This document shows positions 1 to 5,288 of a DNA stretch of 6,011 nucleotides, piece after piece. Where the stretch lies: contig JAEWZG010000091.1 in NCBI GenBank assembly GCA_023395435.1, forward strand, positions 1 to 6,011, written 5' to 3'. Position 1 is the stretch's first letter; every line of letters begins with the position of its first letter. Made by a program: the position numbers and the translations under genes. The DNA comes from Bacillota bacterium. GTDB lineage: Bacteria; Bacillota; Clostridia; Oscillospirales; Ruminococcaceae. The notes beneath the pieces were generated by a model, which was not told the DNA's origin, ran no database searches, and was given only the letters and a program-made list of their open reading frames with translations.

Positions 1-84
1 CAGCTTGTTGGTTCACTTCAGGGACCAATGCAGAAGCTCGCTGCTATTATCAAAGCAGTTGCAGATTCAAAAGAAACAGCATAA
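1..84 (+). CDS. rplJ: 50S ribosomal protein L10, 3' end only
   Basis: Only the last 27 codons are present; the gene starts before the window. The reading frame beginning at base 1 ends in a TAA at 82-84, and the tail (GPMQKLAAIIKAVADSKE) looks like the C-terminal helix of L10. In known ribosomes this part of L10 binds the L7/L12 dimers that form the GTPase-recruiting stalk. The call rests mainly on position: it lies on the same strand 83 bases before rplL, the conserved rplJ-rplL order. The autoregulatory L10 leader would be upstream and is not visible. Confidence 0.85.
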   Translation, partial: QLVGSLQGPMQKLAAIIKAVADSKETA

Positions 85-99
85 TTATTATGCACAGCT

Positions 100-116
100 T
101 TCTGCTTAATGCAGAA
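100..116 (+). other. Small hairpin in the rplJ-rplL spacer
   Basis: TTCTGC at 100-105 pairs perfectly with GCAGAA at 111-116 around a 5-base loop. No T-run follows, so it is not an intrinsic terminator. In the transcript it would sit between the L10 and L7/L12 reading frames, where a hairpin could be a processing site or could affect relative yields. With only 6 bp it may be chance. Confidence 0.3.
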
Positions 117-167
117 TATTACAGCTCGTAACTGAGCAAATTCAAATTATAAAGGAGATTAATTATC

Positions 168-539
168 ATGGCTTCAGAGAAGATTTTAAAATTTGTTGAA
201 GACGTAAAAACATTAAGTGTACTTGAACTTGCTGAACTTGTTGAGGCAATCCAGGAAGAATTCGGTGTAACAGCTGCAGTAGCTGCTGCTCCAGCTGCAG
301 GTGGAGCTGCTCCAGCTGCTGAAGAAAAGACAGAATTTGACGTAGTTCTTGTATCATTCGGTGATGCTAAGATGAACGTTATCAAAGCTGTTAAGGAAAT
401 CACAGGTCTTGGACTTAAAGAGTCTAAGGAACTTGTTGAAGGTGCTCCAAAGGCAGTTAAAGAAGGTGCTTCAAAGGCTGACGCTGAAGAAATCAAGACA
501 AAGCTTGAAGCTGCTGGCGCAACTATTGAACTTAAGTAA
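168..539 (+). CDS. rplL: 50S ribosomal protein L7/L12
   Basis: This encodes the multicopy ribosomal stalk protein that recruits and stimulates translation GTPases such as EF-G and EF-Tu. It is 123 aa, the usual length. Residues 1-32 form the helical N-terminal dimerisation domain that docks on L10. Residues 36-55 are the Ala/Pro/Gly-rich flexible hinge. Residues 56-123 are the globular C-terminal domain, with the conserved factor-binding segment (KEITGLGLKESKELVEGAP) around residues 76-94. The ATG at 168 follows a strong AAAGGAG at 151-157. It is cotranscribed with rplJ and closed by a strong terminator. The hinge carries an in-frame DNA repeat (see the repeat entry). Identity is secure. Confidence 0.98.
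   Translation: MASEKILKFVEDVKTLSVLELAELVEAIQEEFGVTAAVAAAPAAGGAAPAAEEKTEFDVVLVSFGDAKMNVIKAVKEITGLGLKESKELVEGAPKAVKEGASKADAEEIKTKLEAAGATIELK
285..319 (+). repeat. In-frame direct repeat coding the L7/L12 hinge
   Basis: The 14-mer GCTGCTCCAGCTGC occurs at 285-298 and again at 306-319, offset by exactly 21 bases (seven codons). It encodes the repeated AAPAA blocks of the flexible hinge. The exact nucleotide identity at synonymous sites suggests a recent small tandem duplication, though the Ala-rich codon bias alone makes similarity likely. Confidence 0.6.
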
Positions 540-558
540 TTTTATTTTACTTTTAAAG

Positions 559-593
559 TATCACTCACAGAATTCTGTGGGTGATATTTTTTT
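559..593 (+). terminator. Intrinsic terminator of the rplJ-rplL operon
   Basis: The arm TATCACTCACAG (559-570) pairs with CTGTGGGTGATA (575-586) around an AATT loop. This gives 12 bp with one T-G wobble, followed directly by seven T residues (587-593). It starts 20 bases after the rplL stop, so the ribosomal operon ends here rather than continuing into rpoB. Confidence 0.93.
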
Positions 594-641
594 GTCTCTC
601 CGCATAGTATTATTACATACTAGATAAAAAGGAGAGGTTAT

Positions 642-950
642 ATGAAAGAATACATCAGTATGTGGCAAAGAGGACTTGATTTTAGTGGAACATCAAATAG
701 AAGAGAATTTTGGATGCCGGTATTGGTTAACATTATTATTGGAATAATCTTAGGAGCATTTGTTGCTGCTACAGGCCTCATATTTATCTCATGGATATAT
801 TCATTAGCTATTCTAATTCCTGGTCTGGCAATTGGTGTAAGAAGGTTAAGAGATGCTGGGTTCTCACCTTTCCTGTACTTCCTTGTATTTGTACCATTTG
901 TCGGCGGAATTATTCTTATCGTTCTCTGGTGCTGTGATACAAAATACTAA
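642..950 (+). CDS. DUF805 family small membrane protein
   Basis: This 102-aa inner-membrane protein matches the pattern of the DUF805 (YhaH-like) family. Its N-terminal amphipathic stretch holds the F-S-G-x3-R-R-E-F-W motif (residues 14-24). A hydrophobic hairpin lies at about 26-66. The family hallmark R-R-L-R-D-A-G follows at 67-73, then a last membrane segment at about 76-97. The family has no established biochemical function, and I assign none. The ATG at 642 follows a good GGAGAGG at 631-637. It sits between two terminators and so appears monocistronic. I found no convincing -35/-10 pair in the 48 bases before it. A 6-bp inverted repeat (TAGTAT 605-610, ATACTA 617-622) is the only notable element there. 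Confidence 0.9.
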   Translation: MKEYISMWQRGLDFSGTSNRREFWMPVLVNIIIGIILGAFVAATGLIFISWIYSLAILIPGLAIGVRRLRDAGFSPFLYFLVFVPFVGGIILIVLWCCDTKY

Positions 951-965
951 TTTAAAACTAATAAC

Positions 966-993
966 AAAGCTCTTGTTAAACAAGGGCTTTTTT
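966..993 (+). terminator. Intrinsic terminator after the DUF805 gene
   Basis: AAAGCTCTTGT (966-976) pairs with ACAAGGGCTTT (980-990) around a TAA loop. The stem is 11 bp with one T-G wobble and runs into a T-rich tail (988-999, broken by one A). It separates the DUF805 transcript from the YfhO-family gene downstream. Confidence 0.88.
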
Positions 994-1023
994 ATTTTTA
1001 TTCTTTTAAATGTTGTAAAATTA

Positions 1024-1032
1024 TGCTATACT
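1024..1032 (+). promoter_or_regulatory. Extended -10 sigma-A promoter for the YfhO-family gene
   Basis: TGCTATACT has the TG at 1024-1025 and the hexamer TATACT at 1027-1032, a good extended -10 element. The -35 region 17 bases upstream (TTTTAA, 1004-1009) is weak, which is typical for extended -10 promoters. Transcription would begin near 1039-1040. That is at or on the ATG at 1040, so translation more likely starts downstream at 1064. Confidence 0.65.
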
Positions 1033-1047
1033 ATTAAAGATGTTAAT

Positions 1048-1054
1048 GGAAAGG
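1048..1054 (+). promoter_or_regulatory. Ribosome binding site that decides the YfhO-family start
   Basis: GGAAAGG lies 9 bases before the in-frame GTG at 1064. The upstream in-frame ATGs at 1040 and 1046 have no Shine-Dalgarno sequence before them and lie at or just past the predicted transcription start. Confidence 0.6.
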
Positions 1055-1063
1055 CGTGGTGTT

Positions 1064-3496
1064 GTGAAGTTTAAAACTCCTCTGATAAAAAGCAGGGGTA
1101 AGGAACAATATCTTAAAGTATTTTTAATTGTATTCGTAATAATGATGTTGGTAATGCTCCCTGTTATTATATATAACAAAGGAATATTTTTGTACTATGG
1201 TGATTTTAATTCACAGCAGATTCCTTTTTATCGTTATGCGCACGAAGCAATCAGAAACGGAAACATTTTCTGGGATTGGGGCACTGACCTTGGCTCAAAC
1301 TTTATCGGATCATATTCCTTCTATCTACTTGGAAGTCCGTTTTTCTGGCTGACTATTCCCTTTCCAAACAGTACTGTTATATATCTTATGCCTTTGCTCC
1401 TTGCGTTAAAAGCAGGAATAGCTGGTGTTACAAGCTATGCTTACGCAAGGCGATTTATAAAAAGTAAGAACGCTTGTGTGATTGCCGGAATACTTTATGC
1501 TCTATCTGGCTTTCAGCTTTATAACATATTCTTCAACCATTTCCACGATGTAGTTGCGGTTTTCCCTCTCCTTCTTATTGCACTTGAGGAACGTGTCAAT
1601 AATGACAGGCGTGGTGTTTTTGCATTGGCAGTTGCACTTTGTGCTGTTGTGAATTACTTTTTCTTCACTGGTCAGATTACATTCCTCATTATTTATTTTG
1701 TATGCAGATGTACAAGCAATGACTTCCATATAAATTTAAGGAAATTCTTCGGGCTTATGATTGAATCAGTCCTCGGTGTAATGCTTGCGTGCTTTTTACT
1801 ATTGCCGTCGGCACTTGCAATAACCGACAATCCTCGTGTCGATCAGAAGCTTTATGGACTTGATATGATTGTCTATAGCGATAAGTTCAGACTTTTCAGA
1901 ATTATTCAGAGCTTCTTTATGCTCCCTGATCCACCGGCAAGAGCAAACCTGTTTTCATCAACAACAGCAAGATGGGCTTCAATCGCCGGCTATCTACCAT
2001 TATTCTCAATGGCAGGGGTAATTGCATTTTTCAAGGGCAAGAAAAAGAACTGGATGAAAAAAGTTATTACGATCTGTATAATTTGCGCGTTTATTCCAGT
2101 TCTTAATACTTCTTTTTATGCATTCAACAGTAGCTATTACGCAAGATGGTACTATATGCCTATTCTTATAATGTGTGTTATGACAGCATATGTTCTTGAC
2201 AACAGAAGAATGAGGCTGAGCAGGGGAGTTCCTATTTGTATTGCAGTCGTTGCATTCTTTGCGCTTTCTGCACTTCTTCCGATTCAGGATCCAAAGGTCG
2301 AAGGAGTTCTTGATTACGGAAACCTTGCAACATACAAGGATTTATTCTGGATATCAATAGCTGTCACTACGGCTGGACTATTAATGCTCTTATATGTTGC
2401 TTATGCTTCTGAAAGGAATAAATACTTCTTCAGGCGTGCAACAATTCTCACTACACTTGCAGCTTTATTATGTACGGGTGCAATAGTATGGTATGGTGCC
2501 GCACAAGGCCCATATCCGAATACTTATATTAATGAAGCCATTAAGGGCAAGAATAATATTTCACTTGATACGGGCAAGGATTTCTTTAGAGTTGATATGA
2601 GTGATTCGACAGATAATTACCCTATGTTCTGGGGATACTCTTCAATGAGGACCTTCCACAGTGTTGTTCCACCATCAATTATGGAGTTTTATGATGGGCT
2701 TGGTATAACAAGAGATGTTGCGTCAAGAGTTCCTGTTGAAAGATATCCGCTCAGGAGTCTGCTTTCTACAAAATATTATTTTAACAGGAAAAATGAAAAA
2801 CCAATAACAATGGACGGCTTTGAATTAATCAGCACCCAGAACAATTTTGATATATATGAGAACAAATATTATATTCCAATGGGCTTTACCTTTGATTATT
2901 ATATTACCAAGGAGCAGTTTGAAACAAAGGGGGGAGCTTCAAGAGATAGACTTCTTCTCAAAGGCTTGTTGCTTGATTACTTCCAGATAATGCGTTACAG
3001 GGATATTATCAAGCCACTCCCACAGGCGGATGCCGATTCAGTTTATGACAATTCGGGATTCGCTGAGGATTGCCTTCAGAGAAAAGCAACATCAGCTTAT
3101 TATTTCAAGAAGGACACAAAAGGCTTTACCGCAAAAATAAATTTAGACAAGGAAAACCTTGTTTTCTTCAGCGTTCCATATGATAAAGGTTTTACTGCAA
3201 AAGTTAACGGCGTAGAAACACGTATTGAAAAGGTCGATAACGGACTTATGGCAGTATATTGCCCCGAAGGAAAAGATATAGAAATCAGATTTGACTACAG
3301 ACCACGTGGACTCACAGAAGGAATAATAATTTCATTTACAGGATTAGTATTGCTCATAGCTTATGTTATAGTTGGCAAAAAGCTAATTAAAAAGCAAGCA
3401 TTTGGAAGAGAATATGATTATGTAAGCTTTGAGGAAAAATTAGCACAAAATAAGGCTGCGGATCCCGTAGAACCCGCAGAAGATAAAAAAGATTAA
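1064..3496 (+). CDS. YfhO family multi-pass membrane protein
   Basis: This is a large integral membrane protein of about 810 aa from the GTG at 1064 (818 aa from the ATG at 1040). The pattern is that of the YfhO family. TM1 lies at about residues 16-37, followed by an extracytoplasmic loop with Y-Y-G-D-F (Asp47), the acidic residue placed as in GT-C glycosyltransferases. Next come the family blocks W-D-W-G-T-D-L-G (70-77) and G-S-Y-S-F-Y-L-L-G-S-P, then H-F-H-D at 159-162. Many further helices follow, then a soluble extracytoplasmic region with the C-terminal motif V-P-Y-D-K-G-F-x-A-K-V-N-G. A last membrane helix and a charged tail end the protein. In Bacillus and Listeria, YfhO-type proteins are linked to sugar decoration of lipoteichoic acid, using a lipid-linked sugar made by a CsbB/GtlA-type enzyme. 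No such partner is in this window, so the acceptor here is unknown. The gene is monocistronic, and its stop lies one base from the stop of the convergent gene. Confidence 0.9.
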   Translation: MKFKTPLIKSRGKEQYLKVFLIVFVIMMLVMLPVIIYNKGIFLYYGDFNSQQIPFYRYAHEAIRNGNIFWDWGTDLGSNFIGSYSFYLLGSPFFWLTIPFPNSTVIYLMPLLLALKAGIAGVTSYAYARRFIKSKNACVIAGILYALSGFQLYNIFFNHFHDVVAVFPLLLIALEERVNNDRRGVFALAVALCAVVNYFFFTGQITFLIIYFVCRCTSNDFHINLRKFFGLMIESVLGVMLACFLLLPSALAITDNPRVDQKLYGLDMIVYSDKFRLFRIIQSFFMLPDPPARANLFSSTTARWASIAGYLPLFSMAGVIAFFKGKKKNWMKKVITICIICAFIPVLNTSFYAFNSSYYARWYYMPILIMCVMTAYVLDNRRMRLSRGVPICIAVVAFFALSALLPIQDPKVEGVLDYGNLATYKDLFWISIAVTTAGLLMLLYVAYASERNKYFFRRATILTTLAALLCTGAIVWYGAAQGPYPNTYINEAIKGKNNISLDTGKDFFRVDMSDSTDNYPMFWGYSSMRTFHSVVPPSIMEFYDGLGITRDVASRVPVERYPLRSLLSTKYYFNRKNEKPITMDGFELISTQNNFDIYENKYYIPMGFTFDYYITKEQFETKGGASRDRLLLKGLLLDYFQIMRYRDIIKPLPQADADSVYDNSGFAEDCLQRKATSAYYFKKDTKGFTAKINLDKENLVFFSVPYDKGFTAKVNGVETRIEKVDNGLMAVYCPEGKDIEIRFDYRPRGLTEGIIISFTGLVLLIAYVIVGKKLIKKQAFGREYDYVSFEEKLAQNKAADPVEPAEDKKD

Positions 3497-3497
3497 T

Positions 3498-4172
3498 TTA
3501 TGATGATGCGAAGATTACAAGACTTTCTAAAAGCCGGTCGAAAAGTAATTCAAGGTCATCAAGACTTGATTTTGTATCCTTGTCGATAAGCATTGAATAT
3601 GCAGGGCGCTGAGTCTGCTCTGAAAACCACGAGCAAAGGTTGTTTTCTTCATTTGCATAGTCGTTACAATTCTGGATTGGGTATCCTGTTGACGAAGCCA
3701 TAATATAAGCAAATAGCCTTACGTTTGTCTGGTTATGCCACGCCGGATAGTATCGTATGTATTCATCGCCAGGAGTAAGTTCAATAATCTGGCGGGGATC
3801 AATTTTATCTACAATAAAATTCATTGCTGTCGCTGGGCTTGATACATCAGAGAATTTTGGTATTATCCAGACTCCTTTATTTCTGAAAATTTCGCTGATA
3901 TTAATTCCTAAAATAGGAATGTTTTTTAAAAGTGCATTGCATAAAGTTCGCGCAAACATTATCAACATGCGTGTTGAAAGCCAGTCATTTTCGTTTATTC
4001 CACCAATTATAAGACTTGAGTTGCTTTTACATCCAAAGCCTATTGCATAAGCAAGTGGATCAAGCTGTTCATTATGAACGATTTTTACATTTGCTTGTGG
4101 AGTGGTACTTGCAAGGTATAATATTTCTGAGGATATTGTGGGATTGGTACATGTCTTTTCAAAGCATTTCAT
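3498..4172 (-). CDS. Degenerate M14 carboxypeptidase-like protein, probably non-catalytic
   Basis: No clear function. The order of landmarks resembles clostridial M14 zinc carboxypeptidases, as I recall that family. Numbering is from the ATG at 4172 (224 aa). A hydrophobic strand leads into I-I-G-G-I-N-E-N-D-W (55-64), where true enzymes have G-x-H-x-x-E-W. There is a P-K-F-S-D at 106-110 where N-P-D-G is expected. A T-G-Y follows at 162-164, then a W-F-x5-R-P-A-Y-S-M block near 182-194 resembling W-F-x-E-x-x-R-P-G-F-T-I-E. Zinc His and Glu become Asn60 and Asp63. The third ligand His aligns with Thr133, and the catalytic Glu with Leu195. The middle segment is shortened. The frame is intact, which argues for a retained non-enzymatic role. 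Start is uncertain: ATG 4172 has GGGGG (4186-4190) 13 bases upstream, a TTG at 4178 has it 7 bases upstream, and an ATG at 4232 has none. No signal peptide is evident. The coding call is firmer than the family call. Confidence 0.72.
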   Translation of the reverse strand: MKCFEKTCTNPTISSEILYLASTTPQANVKIVHNEQLDPLAYAIGFGCKSNSSLIIGGINENDWLSTRMLIMFARTLCNALLKNIPILGINISEIFRNKGVWIIPKFSDVSSPATAMNFIVDKIDPRQIIELTPGDEYIRYYPAWHNQTNVRLFAYIMASSTGYPIQNCNDYANEENNLCSWFSEQTQRPAYSMLIDKDTKSSLDDLELLFDRLLESLVIFASS

Positions 4173-4200
4173 CTGCAAATAAATTCCCCCTATAAATGAG

Positions 4201-4228
4201 TTACAATTAAGAGTATTTAAAATAAAAT
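4201..4228 (+). promoter_or_regulatory. Candidate promoter for the Nudix gene
   Basis: TTACAA (4201-4206) and TAAAAT (4223-4228) are 16 bases apart, putting the start near 4235 and leaving room for the ribosome binding site at 4248-4254. The -35 match is poor (3 of 6). A 6-bp inverted repeat, GTATTT (4213-4218) and AAATAC (4225-4230), overlaps the -10. The later TATAAA at 4241-4246 is too close to the ribosome binding site to serve. Confidence 0.35.
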
Positions 4229-4247
4229 ACATTTATTCCATATAAAA

Positions 4248-4254
4248 AGAAAGG
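4248..4254 (+). promoter_or_regulatory. Ribosome binding site bearing on the Nudix start
   Basis: AGAAAGG ends only 2 bases before the ATG at 4257, too close for normal initiation. It lies 11 bases before the in-frame ATG at 4266. This favours the later start, which also gives the family-like N-terminus M-H-L-Y-E-K-T. Confidence 0.55.
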
Positions 4255-4265
4255 TAATGAAATTT

Positions 4266-4802
4266 ATGCATCTGTATGAAAAAACGCTTGACTCTTTGGT
4301 TATCCATGAGGGTAAAATTATTACACTGACAAAAGATACTGTCGAATTAGAAAATGGTGAAGAAGCAATCCGTGAGGTTGTTCACCATCACGGCGGGGTG
4401 TGTATTGTTCCAATAAATGAAAACGATGAAATTTTATTTGTAAAACAATTCAGATATCCATTTAAGGACGTTCTTATTGAGATTCCTGCTGGTAAGCTTA
4501 ATGCCGGTGAGGATCACTATGAATGTGGAAAGCGTGAACTATTAGAAGAAACAGGAGCTTGTGCAAGTGAATTCACTTATATCGGTGTAATGTATCCTAC
4601 AACTGGTTATGTGACTGAAAAAATCCATATGTATTATGCAAAAGGACTGACTTTCACGCAACAAAATCTTGATGATGATGAGTTCTTGGATATTGTGAAG
4701 ATTCCTTTTGATAAGGCAATGGAAATGATAATGAGCAATCAAATTCCTGACGCAAAGTCACAGATATCAATTCTTAAAACAGCAAAAATATTAGGGAAAT
4801 AA
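4266..4802 (+). CDS. Nudix hydrolase, ADP-ribose pyrophosphatase type
   Basis: This is a 178-aa cytosolic enzyme (181 aa if it starts at 4257) of the NudF/ADP-ribose pyrophosphatase type. Such enzymes cleave ADP-ribose to AMP and ribose 5-phosphate, recycling NAD breakdown products. The Nudix box is complete at residues 76-98: G76, five residues, E82, seven residues, R90-E91-L92, one residue, E94-E95, one residue, G97-A98. It therefore has the full metal-binding Glu set. Upstream lie the expected E-V-V-H-H-H-G-G-V and F-V-K-Q-F-R-Y-P segments and the I-P-A-G entry to the box. Downstream is M-Y-P-T-T-G-Y-V-T-E-K-I, typical of the ADP-ribose subgroup. Substrate is inferred from these motifs; other nucleoside diphosphate sugars are possible. 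It is transcribed divergently from the M14-like gene and terminated immediately, so it is monocistronic. Confidence 0.93.
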   Translation: MHLYEKTLDSLVIHEGKIITLTKDTVELENGEEAIREVVHHHGGVCIVPINENDEILFVKQFRYPFKDVLIEIPAGKLNAGEDHYECGKRELLEETGACASEFTYIGVMYPTTGYVTEKIHMYYAKGLTFTQQNLDDDEFLDIVKIPFDKAMEMIMSNQIPDAKSQISILKTAKILGK

Positions 4803-4804
4803 TT

Positions 4805-4834
4805 AAAGGAGGCATTAAGCCTCCTTTTTGTTTT
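4805..4834 (+). terminator. Intrinsic terminator of the Nudix gene
   Basis: AAAGGAGGC (4805-4813) pairs perfectly with GCCTCCTTT (4819-4827) around an ATTAA loop. The T-rich tail (4825-4834) is broken by one G. It begins two bases after the stop codon. The left arm contains AAAGGAGG, but that sequence is locked in the stem, and no reading frame starts behind it. Confidence 0.95.
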
Positions 4835-4848
4835 GTCAAAGTTATTAT

Positions 4849-4890
4849 TTTGTATTGCGAACGGGTATGGGGGCGACCTTCGCATACAAA
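4849..4890. repeat. Imperfect inverted repeat with a G-rich loop
   Basis: TTTGTAT and GCGAA (4849-4861, with one bulged T at 4855 or 4856) pair with TTCGCATACAAA (4879-4890), giving 12 bp. The 17-base loop (4862-4878) includes GGGGGCGACC and is far more G-rich than the surrounding AT-rich spacer. No T-run follows. It lies between the Nudix terminator and the next promoter, so it need not be transcribed. It could be a remnant of a dispersed palindromic repeat or a binding site. No reading frame with a plausible start covers it. Confidence 0.5.
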
Positions 4891-4932
4891 CTTTTAATAT
4901 AATAATAAATAAAATTAAACTCAACTTTACTA

Positions 4933-4961
4933 TTGACTTTAATAATATTAAATGTTATATT
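4933..4961 (+). promoter_or_regulatory. Strong sigma-A promoter of the DUF2089 operon
   Basis: TTGACT (4933-4938) and TATATT (4956-4961) are separated by exactly 17 bases. A TG at 4953-4954 makes the -10 an extended one. This is the best promoter in the window. The predicted start is near 4968, only a few bases before the ribosome binding site, so the leader is very short. Confidence 0.85.
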
Positions 4962-4974
4962 AATATTATTAAAG
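4937..4974. promoter_or_regulatory. Perfect 15-bp inverted repeat over the promoter, putative operator
   Basis: CTTTAATAATATTAA (4937-4951) is the exact reverse complement of TTAATATTATTAAAG (4960-4974), with an 8-base centre. Each arm contains the self-palindrome TAATATTA (4943-4950 and 4961-4968), 18 bp apart. The element runs from the end of the -35 through the -10 to the ribosome binding site. With transcription starting near 4968, most of it would not be in the RNA, so a DNA operator is more likely than an RNA hairpin. The DUF2089 protein just downstream is the obvious candidate binder (inference). Confidence 0.6.
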
Positions 4975-4985
4975 GAGGGAGCAAT

Positions 4986-5288
4986 ATGGCTATTAATGAA
5001 GTGCCTGACTGGATGACCGGACTTGATGATGAAGATATTTCTTTTATTAAGAAGTTTATTATGGCATCAGGCTCTCTAAAAGAGGTAGCAAAAAACTATA
5101 ATGTGTCCTATCCAACGGTAAGACTTCGTCTGGATAGATTAATTCAGAAAATAAATATAAGTGAAGATACGAGCAACGAGCCATATATTGCATTAATAAA
5201 GCGACTTGCTGTCAATGAGAAGCTTGACTTTAATACGGCAAAAGTTTTAATTACTGAATATAAAAAGATTAATAAGGAGGAGGAATAA
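4986..5288 (+). CDS. DUF2089 family helix-turn-helix protein
   Basis: This 100-aa protein has the conserved opening of DUF2089 proteins: a V-P-D-W near residues 6-9, then L-D-D-E-D and I-K-K-F-I-M-A-S-G-S-L-K-E-V-A-K. A helix-turn-helix follows at about 29-54, ending S-Y-P-T-V-R-L-R-L-D-R-L, a clear recognition-helix pattern. The C-terminal half is a short helical region with a Lys/Glu-rich tail. DNA binding is inferred from the HTH; the family is poorly characterised. The ATG at 4986 is chosen because a perfect AAAGGAGG (4971-4978) lies 7 bases upstream; in-frame codons further upstream are in front of the promoter. The stop overlaps the next start (TAATG), so the two are translationally coupled. 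An inverted repeat over the promoter suggests autoregulation. Confidence 0.92.
   Translation: MAINEVPDWMTGLDDEDISFIKKFIMASGSLKEVAKNYNVSYPTVRLRLDRLIQKINISEDTSNEPYIALIKRLAVNEKLDFNTAKVLITEYKKINKEEE

Noticed and set aside
119..496. Long open frame antisense to rplL
   Set aside because: It is a Ser/Ala-rich shadow of the Ala-rich L7/L12 codons, with no ribosome binding site and no family resemblance.
605..622. 6-bp inverted repeat (TAGTAT/ATACTA) before the DUF805 gene as an operator
   Set aside because: It is short, AT-rich and not placed on a recognisable promoter. A TTGTCT at 592-597 has no -10 at proper spacing. It is mentioned only in the gene entry.
1013..1018. TTGTAA as the -35 for the YfhO-family promoter
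   Set aside because: It is only 8 bases from the -10 hexamer, so the spacing is impossible; the extended -10 explains the promoter better.
3757..4050. Plus-strand open frame opposite the M14-like gene
   Set aside because: It has no Shine-Dalgarno sequence and no recognisable motif, and the opposite strand has the longer, landmark-bearing frame.
3498..4172. Calling the minus-strand gene a pseudogene
   Set aside because: There is no frameshift or internal stop over 224 codons. Substitutions at the expected catalytic sites point to a retained pseudo-enzyme rather than a broken gene.
4805..4813. AAAGGAGG after the Nudix stop as a ribosome binding site for a small downstream gene
   Set aside because: It forms the perfect stem of a terminator, and no start codon follows at suitable spacing.
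4833..4985. Extending the DUF2089 frame upstream to a TTG at 4833
   Set aside because: That stretch contains the Nudix terminator tail, the hairpin, the promoter and the ribosome binding site. A perfect AAAGGAGG sits 7 bases before the ATG at 4986.
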